NCBI GenBank assembly: GCA_008360975.2
Contig: CM039180.1
Location: forward strand, 10,941,122 to 11,005,121
Direction: 5' to 3'
Length of the DNA stretch: 64,000 nt
Source: Lichenostomus cassidix
Lineage: Eukaryota > Chordata > Aves > Passeriformes > Meliphagidae
In this document: piece by piece, positions 1 to 11,338 of the stretch
How positions within the stretch are numbered: position 1 is the first letter of the stretch
Layout: each line of letters opens with the position of its first letter
Program-made: the position numbers and the translations under genes
Notes under the pieces: generated by a model
The model's input: only the letters and a program-made list of their open reading frames with translations
Told to the model about the DNA's origin: nothing
The model's database searches: none

Positions 1-74
1 TGTCCAATACTCTGGAACTCTTCATGGGAGGCAACATACGGCACCTGTTCTTAGTTAAGGAAAACGTTGCTAAA

Positions 75-509
75 TCAGAGACTGATTAAGGATTCCTTTG
101 CTTCACACCCAAAATTCCACTGCCTGAGGGAAGAAAAAAAAATAAACTGAATAACTCCGACTGAAAGCACCATTCTGTTGACAAATGTCCGCCTGGCTGC
201 TATGTTGTTCTCATTCAAATCCTCCCTCAGAATTTCCCAACGTGCTTTTGCACATTCACGGAGTTCAGTAGCAGCCAACTTCATAACTTTATCCTGCTGT
301 ACTCCTTTCACAGCTATTTGTGGTTTCCATTGATTGTTTCCTCTCATACAGTTAATATGATTGTAAAATCGTTTTTTAAATCTTTTTTTCCTGTTTGATT
401 CCAGAGTACTTAGCATATGTAGGTGCATACAAAATTCAAGTAGATAACTTTTAATAAATTTCCAGCTTGCTGCAAGAGGATTTAATCTATGGAGAGCTGA
501 TGGTTTCAT
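75..509 (-). other. Candidate coding exon or decayed gene fragment, unrecognised product
   Basis: A 144-codon open frame runs on the minus strand in AT-rich DNA where frames are usually much shorter. The predicted peptide has a lysine/arginine cluster at about residues 40-48 and a charged, helix-prone stretch at about 72-109 rich in Lys, Glu, Arg, Ala and Leu, which looks more protein-like than the other frames here. A possible splice acceptor (a CTCTTGCAG tract, exon beginning near 469) and a weak donor (ATG|GTGC, exon ending near 171) would leave an exon of about 299 bases. A stronger pyrimidine-rich acceptor ends at 124, still on the minus strand, and would begin a different exon running leftwards; both cannot be used together because the intron would be too short. 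I do not recognise the family. It could be an exon of a gene extending past the left edge, a degenerate retroposed copy, or chance. Confidence 0.2.
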
Positions 510-1699
510 TCACAGGAAATATTTACCTATCCATCCCCTCAGGCTATGCAGGAGATATACTTTAGATAAAAGAGCAGCCTCTGTGCAAATAAACTTGAGA
601 TTTTTCTCTACCTTGAGATGACACACAGATCATTGCATGAAGAATTCCCATGCGTTTGAGGAAGTGGGACCTCCTCTTGTTTTTTGGGATCTTCTGTTAG
701 TTTTATGGTCTCATTATCCCTTCTGTCTCAGTCAGAAATAAAACAATCTGACCTTTGATTTTCAGTTAGCAGTCATTTGGAATTATTTTTATAAATGCGT
801 ATGATTTTCTTAAGATTCTTCAAAGGAATGTAAAGTATTCTTAATATTGGTGTCTTCACCACTAAATTGGTAGAGAAATGGAGCTTTACTTAGAAAAAGG
901 ATTTTTTCCCTGCAAAAAAAATATTTACCAGGTCATTGTCTGTGGGACTAGCATGGTATTATACAGGAGAAACATTGAGCTCAATGCAAGTTAATGTAAG
1001 TAATGTAAGTCTAAACTCATTGAAATTTGTGTTCCTTTCTCTACAGGGTTAACCATCTTTGTTTAGAATGTGGTTAGGGATTTTAGAGGGTCTTTTGTTG
1101 TTATTGTGCATTTTTTTTTCTATTTTCAGCTAAATATTTTTTAGCTTGCAATTTCTTTCTTATCTAAATCCTTTCCTAGCAATATTTTCCTTACCACAAT
1201 CCTAAATAATCTGCTGTCTGTCTGATCCCACAGCACCCATTGACTCCATCTGAATTTTCCATATAGAGGAATTTTAAGATAAGGTGTTAAATATTAAATC
1301 TACAATAATATTTTTCATTATTGGATTGGAGTGTTTTTGAATTAGATGCAATGAACAAAGCTGAGCAGGCAGCAGAGGAAAAAACTGTTCACAAAGTCAC
1401 AGAATATGGTATGCAGAGACGAAGGACAGAGAATCTGCATTAATCAACCTGCCAGGAAGAGACTAAGTCTAAATGAGTAGACAATTAAAGCAGTTTGTTC
1501 TCACATAAGGGCTAAATGCCATATTATACCATTGATCCACACCTTAAACACTCATTGATTTTTACGAGGTGTTTCATCCGTAAAAGGGGGGTAAAAGATA
1601 CAGATTTTAATGAAAGTTCAGTTGAAGAGGATTAATGAAGGTATAATCATACTACTTCAGATCACTTAAGATCTGCTTTTTGGGAACAAGTACATTATA
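510..1699. other. Non-coding AT-rich stretch, no gene seen
   Basis: No credible frame, RNA gene or recognisable transposon is visible. There are short A and T runs (for example around 910-920 and 1111-1120) but no ordered repeat. Confidence 0.6.
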
Positions 1700-2153
1700 T
1701 TGATGCATGCTGTGTCCAGAGCTGGGCTGCCCAGTACACAAAGGACATGGACTGACTGCAGAGAGTCCAGGCAAAGGACACAGAAACACAGAACCTGGAG
1801 AATCTCCTCCATAAGTAGAGTCTGAGGGAGCTGGGAGGAGAGAAATGCCAGGTGGATCTCAGCAATGTGTGTAGGGAAGACAGAGCCAGGCTCTTCCCAG
1901 TGGTGCCCAGTGACAGGACAAGAGGCGAAGAAATTCCAGTGAAGCATCAGAAAGAAACACTTTCCCTGTCAGAGTGGACAAAAATCAGGACAGGTCGCCC
2001 AGGGATGTTGTGGAGTTCCCATCCCTGGAGATAATGCAATGCACACAGCCCCAGCAACCAGCTCTGACTCTCTGCTGAGCAGGGGGCTTGATGAGAAGGT
2101 CTCCAGAGATGTGTGCCAGCCTCATCTGTGCTCTGATTGTGCAATTCTGTCAC
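1700..2153 (+). mobile_element. CR1 LINE fragment, 3' end, degraded
   Basis: The stretch follows the usual order of an avian CR1 3' end on the plus strand: a 'tgtgtccag...ctgggctgcccagtac' block near 1710-1740, a 'ggtgcccagtgacaggacaagagg' block near 1901-1925, a 'gcccagggatgttgtggagttcccatccctggag' block near 1997-2031, then an 'agcagggggcttgatgaga' block before a decayed tail near 2140-2153 that recalls the family's ATTCTRTG octamer. Many indels and substitutions remove any reverse-transcriptase reading frame, so this is a dead 5'-truncated copy. Boundaries are judged by eye and may be off by tens of bases. The open frames here on both strands are by-products of the repeat. Confidence 0.85.
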
Positions 2154-4969
2154 ACTGGGCAGCTTTCTTATTGTCAGGAAAAGTTTTCTAGGAGCTCAGA
2201 TTTTCTCTAGCTTCTGCAAGGCAAGATTAATTGTACAGATTTTTTAAAGGTATGTATATATTGTTAGGAGAAACACCTTTTTCATGGTCACATAAATGGA
2301 ATTTTTTTGCAAAGAAAAATGTTGTTCTTCCCCAGACTAAGTGGGTCTGAAGGACCATAAAATATTTGCCAAGAAGAAAATACTTTTCAGATGGTGGAAA
2401 ACACCAAGAGTTCACTTTGGAAAAAGAGAAGTATTTTTGAAAGATTCTCTAACATTAGTTCAGGTTAAACATCTGCAGAATGACAGCCTGTATTATTCCG
2501 TCTGGCTGCTCAAAATTTCTACATTAAATAATTACTTTTTTTTAGTATTTATTTTGCAAATGAGTAAATTGAACAACAGAGACTATAAAGAAACAGTGCA
2601 GTAACACAGTGCCATAGGCAGAAATAGAAACCTATCTAGGAGTTGTAATTTCTAGACTCTGATTTAAGATTCCATTGTGTTAATTGAAAATTACATTGTA
2701 TTATATACAACAAGTTTTGTAATAAGGAAATTCTGATGATTAAATCCACCAGAAGTTAAAATTAATAACTTCCAGATTAGGTGACATTGTAAAGAACACA
2801 TTTGTTCCTGTTCTGTGAAACAACTGGTTTTTGAGGGACCCACAAAGATGAAATCACAGCTGCAATTGAAATTAATAAAACCCAAGATCCCAAGTCCCAC
2901 AAGTGCTTTCACAAAGTGTGCCTTCTATGTCTAACAATGCACATTTCTTTAAGTTCACAGAAAAGTAGCTGGAAAATAGTGTGAAGAAGATGTTTGCATA
3001 AATATGAAGTTGGGCACAGCTGTTCTAAGAAAGCATGAAGCTAAAATAGCATAGAAATGGAAGCAAGGAATTCTTTTATGTTTAAAATATGAGCCTACAT
3101 AAGAGGAGATTAATGAGAATAGTTGTGAAAATGAATTCATTTAAATATGAGCTATTTCCTTTTTTGGACCTGTTAAGTTACGGTTTCATGAATATTTGTC
3201 AAAGTTAATGTTGTGAAGCTGAACTGTTGCTTTTTCTTGGAGAATAACTCTTGTTGTCTTCCTTTGTGTTACATATTCTCTTTAAAAAAATGAAGAGAAT
3301 TCAATGATTAATATATATGTTGCTAAATCCTCATGCATAGCTTGATTCAGTTATGGAACAAGAACATTTTGCTTCTTGTGAAAAAGTAATGAACTGTATA
3401 AATATAGGAATCAAAGCTTAAAGTTGGCTGAAAATGATGAAGGGCTCTTCTCCTTGGAAACTTAATCTTTGTTCAGTTTCTTGACATTCAGATAAGAAGA
3501 GCCATCAGGTTTTTCCAGACTTGCTCATGCAGTGTCACATCCATCATGGTGCTGATGGTCTCATGGGAACAACAATGCTTTGTCCAGCTGGGAGGTGATG
3601 CACTTGGAAATAATACACCTGCTACTGCAGATTTAAAAACAAACAAACAAAACTCATAATGGTTTTCTACAGTGAAATAATAAAGCAAAACCTTTGTCAA
3701 AGGCAGTTTGCATATGTCTAAAAAAAAATTCTATTATTAGTTTCTGAATTCTAATTGCACAAAATGCCTCAGATTCATGCTTGATCTTGATTTTTAAGAA
3801 GCCAGTATAATCATGCATTAATTAAACTTGCAAGTCTGTCTTTTCTGAGGTTTATTTTCTTCCTGGCAGGATATTATTTTAAATTAAAATTCTGCTTTTG
3901 GGCAAACTCATAGCAGATTTGCAGAAAAGCATAACTTGCTATTCCATAAAGAGTTTTCAAATGTGGAACAAACTCTGTATTCAGTTTTAGATTGTTCTCA
4001 ACTTTTGTTGTTACTTGTCCCTAACTTTCTTTGTCATTTTTTACAGTGGAACTCAAAGCACTGAGAATACAGTTCATAAAAAAAATCCAAAAGACTGAGG
4101 ACTTGAGAAACAAGATGCTCATAACTTGTAACCACTTTGACCATATTTAATTTGTACATTGTAAAGAATTCTCATGAGAAAATAAATTGCAATAGTATTA
4201 CTTATTGTGAAGTATAAATTTATTCGATTAAAGGATTTATAAAAATATGAATTAAAAAAACCTTTTTTAATGACATCATAAGGTTCAGTGTAAAACATTA
4301 TGAAACTTAATGAGTACATACCAGTATTCTAGTTTAAAAGAGTAGGTATTTGGGTACATGATGAACATACCTCTGAATACTTGTGATACACCCATATTTG
4401 TTGAAATCATGCAAGTTGTAGGAATTGCAATATCTTAAAATTATGTGTAGAAAGGCAAGAAATTGTTAAGATGTTAGTCCAGTACTTTAAACAGTGCAGA
4501 GCTCTGTTCGATTTTATTTGTATATTATTTCTTATAAACACAATAAGAAAATTTTTTTAGATTGTCACACATACCAAAAAGTGTCTGCAATTGTTTTAGC
4601 ATAACTTCTGTGGGGTCAGTGGAGGTATTCTGCCTATAGTGAGGGAAGGTATTCTAAAGCACAATTGTTTGCCTAAGCATTGCTGAATGGTCAGTCAGTC
4701 ATGATTGTTTGCACTAATACACTTCAACATTAAACACAAGGAAGTGCATTCTGTTCAGTGGTAGGACTTCAAAATCATGTCATCTGTGTAGACTTAGTCT
4801 AATTACATAGGACATAGACCTTGATATGTAGTAAAAATCTCGATGTGCACTTATAGCATGGAACTTTAAATACTTGGAAAAAATCCCTAGCATTGTTTAA
4901 GTGAAAAAAATTACCCTTGGCTTTAATAGATTTATTGCCTTCTAGCCACATTTCCTACTTGAAATGTGT
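2154..4969. other. Non-coding AT-rich stretch, no gene seen
   Basis: Dense stops occur in all frames and only frames under 90 codons are present. I see no transposon I can name. Short A runs occur at 3721-3728 and 4079-4085. Confidence 0.6.
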
Positions 4970-5002
4970 GTATATATATATATATATATTTTTTTTTTTT
5001 TT
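4970..5002. repeat. (TA)n microsatellite followed by a T run
   Basis: About ten TA units run directly into about fourteen T residues. The tract is likely to be length-polymorphic. Confidence 0.95.
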
Positions 5003-5042
5003 GGTAAACAAATAGTCACACATGGTGCATTGGTCTTGGTAT

Positions 5043-5068
5043 ATCTCATATATATATATATATGAGAT
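5043..5068. repeat. Perfect 26-bp TA-cored palindrome
   Basis: An ATCTC/GAGAT pair flanks a TA-rich core, so the 26 bases equal their own reverse complement. It abuts the start of the CR1 remnant at 5067. Most of the symmetry comes from the self-complementary TA core. Confidence 0.9.
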
Positions 5069-5211
5069 GTCTCATCCTTGGAGATACTCAAAAGCCATCT
5101 GGATGTAGTCCTGTGAATTCTGCTGTAGTGAACCTGCCTGAGCAGAGGGTTTTAACCAGGTGGCCTCCAGAGGTCCCTTCCAACATTGACCCTTTGGTGA
5201 CTCTGTGTGAT
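5067..5211 (+). mobile_element. CR1 LINE fragment, extreme 3' end
   Basis: Only the last 145 or so bases remain: 'catccttggagatactcaaaagccat' at the left, 'ctgagcagagggtttt' in the middle, 'tccagaggtcccttccaac' near 5166-5184, and an eroded 'gactctgtgtga' octamer-like tail. The orientation is plus. Such very short 3' pieces are the normal result of incomplete reverse transcription in CR1. A 64-codon frame across it has no coding significance. Confidence 0.85.
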
Positions 5212-6340
5212 ATTTGCTTAAAAGCAAATTTTGAGCTAATAGGAATATGCCAGTAGATGGTGCTCATGAATGTATAGCTTTATTCTCACAAAATTAGCAA
5301 ATTTTTTTGGTATTGAATGTTACCAGGATTCTAGCATATTGTTTATGTAGCTCTTTTAACAGCTGCATAATTAGAGTTCAGCACATAGATAATTGTTTGC
5401 AAGGTAAGAGCCTAAATGACAGCAGAAAGTTGTAGATTAAACTGATCCCATAATAACCCCCTCAGTTGCCATCATGAATCCTCCAAAACCAAATCATTTC
5501 TACCCTGTTTGAATTTCCCACTGCAGAAGGGCATTGTTCCTTGGCTCTGGAATGATCCAAAATCAAAGAATTTTGAGCATGTCAGGGAATGCTGAACATG
5601 AACTGCTGGCCTCAGTGCTTTATCACAGCTAAATTAGGATAATAACATCTTCTGTTTGCTCAGGCTGCAGGAACTGACCTGAGAACTGTATTGGACTTGA
5701 TTCAGCTGAACAGATGTTGTAACAAGATGATAAAAAATCTTATTTGTTCCACAGAGAAAAGCAACAGAATAGTGTTTTATTTACACAAGGGGCATAACCA
5801 CATTAAAACAGTTCGATGAGCACGTTATACATTTCAGAAAGTTGTGACTGAATAGGGTTAGGACTAGAGCTTATGAAAGACACATCCACAAGCTGGTATG
5901 TCTTTGGTTGCTGTAGACATAATAACAGTGAAAATGCTGCAACTGGGTGCCTAAGCCCCAGGAACCTGGATGAGTAAAACTGAAGCTCAGAGAGGCAACT
6001 TGAAAACCTGAGGCTGAGTGAGAAGCCACTAGAAGTTTACTGTTAATTGCATAAGAATGGTATCTGAATTCCTACCCCATGGCAAGAGCTAATCTCTGTC
6101 ATTGGATCCTACAGAGGGATGCCGTTTGGAGTCCAGCCACTTCCAGATTTATTCTGAAACAAGTGAACAGAATCTACTGCTGTCATTGTAAGGGAATACT
6201 AGTAGCATAATAGTATCTGACTTTCACAAGGCAAACACTTCACAGGAAGCAGGAGAAAGCTGCCTTCTGCAGCCTCCACTCACTCACATGTCTCCCAGGT
6301 GAGAACTTCAGCCCCCCCATGGCTGCCTGATGCAGGTGGG

Positions 6341-6387
6341 CTTGTGATTTAACTCACATGGCTTGTGATTTAACTTGTGATTTAACT
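6341..6387. repeat. Three copies of a 14-base direct repeat
   Basis: The motif CTTGTGATTTAACT occurs at 6341-6354, 6362-6375 and 6374-6387. The last two overlap by two bases and the first is separated by seven. This looks like local slippage duplication. Confidence 0.9.
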
Positions 6388-9300
6388 GAGGGAGCAAAAC
6401 ACAGCCTGACCCTGCAGCTTGGTGCCCTGGCATGCACTGGTGAGCTGTGCAGACATAGGCAGTTGTCATTAGTCTCTGATAGAAATGTAGAAACTCTCCA
6501 GAGACCAGGCACCATGGATTAAGGTCTCCATTCTAGGTGATTTCCCCATGTACTCGAGTGGAGCCTGCTCCTCCATGCCTTGGCTTCCTGTGTCCCTGCA
6601 GTGCTTGGTTTCCTGCCCACACAATGCCTCTGTTTCCACAGCACAGGAGTATTCCTGCACTTGGGCTGGCCTGCAGCCTGCTCCTTCACACATTGTGGGC
6701 AATGTGGCTTTTGTCCACCTCAGGCTAAGGAGGAGTTCAGTCCAAAGTCCTCTTTACCCCAGGAGACAGGAGAGGGTTCCCTTGAGTAGATCAGGGTTTT
6801 CTCTCTGCTGGTGAAATAACTTCCATGTTCATTTCTAGGCATGTGACCCATAATGGAGCTGGTTTGGGAAATTTCTCATACTGACTGAATCCCACACTGA
6901 AGAGCTTTCTTGTTTAGGTCTTAGAGAGAGCTTGAGCATGCCCATGCAGCTCAGGTCCCAGTGCAGTGCAGGGGGAAGAGCATCTTCCTGGTCAAACAGG
7001 GAGCTCTTGGCATGGGCAGGGTGCAGCCCACTTAGCAAAACTGTTTCTGGATCTGGCTCATACCTGAATAAAATGCTAAAATTATTTAGTAGCTTCTGTG
7101 AGTAAATTCATGCTTTTAAATGATAGGAAAATGAGGGGTTATAAAATTTATACAGAAAAGCATACACTACCCTTATTTTAGTGCGGCATAAGGCACAAGC
7201 CAAATGTTTTAAGTTAATGGATTCACATATTGTTTACACTTTATTTGTATTGTTTTGTTGGCCCTTAAATACAAAAACATCATTATAAATATTTTAGATG
7301 TTTTCAAAGTGTAAGTTCTTTTGCCACAGCTGGTGGTCTGTTTTGCCAATTTGGATTAAAGGAACGTCACCAGTTGGAAACCTAATCCATTTTATAAACA
7401 GAGTTAAAAGGAGAATAAATTACAACACCTGCTAATAACCCCCCAGCCAGTTTCCCTGTTTCTTTTTAAGATTTTTTCCCCCTACTTTTCCCTCCCTGTG
7501 CCAGGGTTTGATCATTCACTCACTGCTGTGCAAGGCAGCATTGCCACCGACTTTGGGTGCAGACCAAAGCTCTAGAGGTGTCTGCAAGGCTCAGCGTGCT
7601 GCAGAGAGCTGCAGGGCTGCAGCTGTGGTGCATGATGCACTGCCTGGAGCTGCTGTGGGGCCACCCCCACACATCAGCATGCTCACATCAGCCCTGCAGA
7701 GGCTGCACTCAACAGAGATTTTGGCATTGTCTTAAATCAGCCAGCTCTGTGCACGTGGCAGAGCAGAGCTCAGGCGGGCTGGTTTGATGTGCAATGTGCC
7801 CTTGGAGAGAAAGCAAGCAACTGAAGGAACTGACTGCAGAGGGAACCAGCAACTGTGCCCAAAGGACCAAAATATGCACAAAGCCATAAATTAAGGGGCG
7901 AGGAGGAGCAGAAACACTAGTGAATAAACTGATAGCTTGTGTTGTGTGCATGTAAAATTCATTTTATAGCACACAGACTCTCAAGTGCATCATCTTCCAT
8001 GAGGTGCCTAGAAAACTTGTGATTGTGAGAGCACTAGCAGCAGATGGAAAGCTACTACGATGAGTTTACACTAAGTTCCCTGTCAGTCTGACTCATCCAC
8101 CCACCTGGTCCATGCTGCCAGTGAGGTCAGACTTCAGAGGCACTTTGCTTTCCCTGCCTTGTGTGGATTCCCATTCCCATAGCAGCACATGGCATGCCTC
8201 CCCAGCAGATCTGCAGGGACACTGGGACACCTTTCCCTGTTCTGCTCCCTTCTCAGCTGGGTCTGTCCTGGGATGCCTGAAGTAAATGAGGCTGTCAGGA
8301 ATGGGAAAATATCCAGACAACTGGGCAGAACCTGGGTAGCTGATAAAATCATCTAATTTCTTTATCACCAGTATATTAGATTTCCCGGTGGTTACCTACC
8401 AGAATATGTCCTCATGTGCCCCTCTCTCTCTGCACACATGTACACATAACCTCTTGGTAGCCAGATCTCCCTCCCACTTGTCCTTTGGAGGCAGGAGAGT
8501 GGCTGAACTGCCTGACACTCATTCACAACTCCCCAGATCACCAACCACTGCCACAGTGCATCAGTTCACCCATTCATCTCCTACAACATCTTGCAACAAT
8601 CACTTCCAAATGCTTCTCAAAAATGTGTTGCTCTCCCTCAGTATGCAAGTTATACAACTACAAGCCTTGGAGGAGAAATTTCTTTTTAACCTCAGGCATC
8701 ATAGCATCTAACTTTCCCTGTTGACATTTTTTTCTCTAGGCCGGAAGGATGTTCTTGTTTTTCACATGCATACCTTTTCCAGTTTTATTACTATAATGGT
8801 CTTGATAAAATGACTTTCACTTTTTTCCAGACCATCTCAGGCAAGAAATGTTTTCTATCTCCTCTGACATTAATCAGTAAAACCCTGTTCCTGTGATGCA
8901 TAAAAAAAAGCCACCTTCAGCACTAAAGTACTCTTTAATTTATGCAATGTTTGAATGATTTTCATCAGTTAGTAGATACAATGATTTGATTTTCCTGCAT
9001 AATCATTTCATCTTAGATATCTCACTTGCAAAAAAGCCTGACAGATCTGATGTGAACGCTATTTTTTATTACAGTAAATTACTTTGTATTCAGATTTTTT
9101 TACATTTCGATACTTGATTACCTTAAGACATAATTCAAAATAATTATACTTTATTTTCGTTTTAAAGTTTTTTTCTTTTAAATGAGTCACTGATAAGCCC
9201 GTTAATTCCCTAATGCAATTCAGAATCCAGTCTGCTTTTTTAAATAACCAGCTACTTCACAAGGAGCACGAGTGCCCAATTCCATATTCATCAGTTCAGT

Positions 9301-10112
9301 CTGCCAACCATAATTTTGGTTTTTCTCCTATGTATTCAACAGAGGAACTTCTGAAGATGTACAGGATCCAGTCTACCTCATTTAAATACTTGCTGCTCTC
9401 CTTTGACTGCGTGGGGTTTTTCAGCACCTTGAGAGACTTATTCAGATGTAGTGCCAAGCACCTTCACAAAAATAGAGCAAAACAGTGCAAATGTTAGAGA
9501 AATAGATTTGACACCCAGTCTGCCCGACCTCTTTTTGGCAGTGGGTAGTAGCATGCCAGCAGCCACCTTATGCACTTTGATAAGGATGCTTTTCAAACCA
9601 TGGGGATCTCTGGGCTTATAAGCAACCAGTGAAAAGGAACAAGGACAAAACAGATAATTCAGATTATCTTAAAATCAGTGTGCAGAGCCCTGCACTTCTG
9701 TATGAATTAAGGTTATAGTCATTGCTTCCCGGAACTTTTGTTTTTGACATTATGTTATTGGTCCAAAAGCAATGTTTAGATCTCCCCATTTTCAATAATG
9801 CCATGTGTCCAAAGTAACAGGCTAAAGCCAGACTTCAGTGTGCTTTCCCTTAGGACTGCAGCACTCACCTCTGGCTGCTTGGGGCAGCTGCTCTGCTCAC
9901 GGCATGCTCAGGATATTCCAGGAGTGGATGCTCAGGGAATATCTGGCAGTATAAAATGCTGTACCAATTTGCAACTACAAAAAAGCTAATATCATCAAAT
10001 CACCTCATACTTGGCTGATTAGATTTAAGCAGACAAGGAATTTTCAGACTAACTGGGGATGTACCTAATTAATTTTTCTGGAAAGCAGACAGTGGACCAA
10101 CGTAGAAATGTG

Positions 10113-10132
10113 AGTGGGCTGTATAGCCCACT
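10113..10132. repeat. Short perfect hairpin
   Basis: An 8-base arm AGTGGGCT and its complement AGCCCACT flank a 4-base loop GTAT. Nothing nearby (such as a U-run or longer stem) suggests an RNA gene or terminator. Confidence 0.8.
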
Positions 10133-10884
10133 GCCCTGCTTAGATAGAAACTTCCCCTTGGTGTGCCCTTTAATAGAAACAGATTTGTTGAAATGGCCTT
10201 GCAAGGCTTAAGATAGCTTCCTGAACTTGACACTTAAGAAGGTCAGGAGATTATCTGAAAGCTACCATTGACATAGTTGCACCTTACCCACATTCATTAA
10301 CACCTTAATTAGGATGTAAAGCCCACACCCTGGCTGATGGTTGACCTTTCTTTTATGGTACTTCTGGAGGAGACTAACCAGGATGCCAGCTCCTGTTAAG
10401 AGGTGGTATCCTCTCTCAATATACACATCTCTCAGTTAGTACACACAAAGACATGGGTAGTGTTAGTGGGTTTGGCTAAACAGCCAAGTCCTTTGTCACC
10501 TTTGCCACTGTGTGGTCCTTCTGACCTTCATCTCTTGTAGAGCCCCGTGTTGAAGCTGGGGGAGGTGAAGCACTCCTGAATCCTGGCAGCTAACAAGGGA
10601 GCATCCTGGGGCAGATGGGGGAAGAGTTGTATGTGTGTGTCTGTGAAAGAGCAGAGGCTGCAGGGTGGGTTTTGTGGGATTGTTGTTGGTGCAGTTAATT
10701 TGTGAGCAGTACAGCTCTATGGGCTCCAGCTGAACCTAGGGCTGGAGGATGTGGAATTAATTACCTTGTGTTTTGGGGTGGAGGGAGAAAAGAGATGCAT
10801 AACTTGTGCCAGGAGGCATGATGTTGTGGAAAGGTATGTAATTTCAGGCAGATTGAAAAATGTTATTTTTTGGTTAAGTCTACT

Positions 10885-11338
10885 GCCAGATGGAGAGGGT
10901 CCAGTGGAGGGCTAGAAACATGTTTAGGGGACTGGAGCAGCTCTCATATGAGGAAAGGCTGTGGGAGTTGGGCCTGTTCAGTCTGGAGAAGATACAGCTG
11001 AGAGGGGATCTGATCAATGCATACAGCTATATTAAGGGCAGGTGTTAAGAGGATGGGGCCAGGTTCTTTTCAGTGCTGCCCAGTGACAGGACAAGGGTCA
11101 GTGGGCACAGACTGAAACAGAGGAAGATCCATCTGAATAGGAGGAAAAAACTTCTGTACTGTGAGGGAGACAGAGCAGTGGAACAGGCTGCCCAGAGAGG
11201 TTGTGAGTCTCATTCTCTGGAGATACTCAAAACCACAACCCTGTGGAACCTGCTCTAGGTGAATCTGCTTTAGCAGGAGGTTGGACAGGGTGATTCCAGA
11301 GGCCCCTTCCAACCCCAGCTGTTCCGTGATTCCATGAG
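10885..11338 (+). mobile_element. CR1 LINE fragment, well-preserved 3' end
   Basis: This is one of the clearest copies. In order it shows 'atggagagggtccagtggagggc', 'ggactggagcagctctcatatgagg', 'ggcctgttcagtctggagaag', 'agaggggatctgatcaatgc', 'agtgctgcccagtgacaggac', 'aacaggctgcccagagagg', 'tccagaggccccttccaacc' and a final 'ccgtgattccatga' octamer-type tail. The part with the reverse-transcriptase catalytic core is absent, so the copy is 5'-truncated and cannot move. Its preservation suggests it is younger than the copies at 1700 and 17760. Confidence 0.93.

Larger units (their letters stand above)
5212..10884. other. Non-coding stretch with a GC-richer patch at 7500-7800
   Basis: No gene is recognised. 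Within it, 6341-6387 carries three copies of a 14-base motif, 7290-7450 is rich in factor-like motifs, and 7500-7800 and 8100-8340 are GC-richer, which explains several overlapping frames on both strands. None of those frames resembles a known protein, and frames open on both strands at once fit base composition better than coding. Confidence 0.55.
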
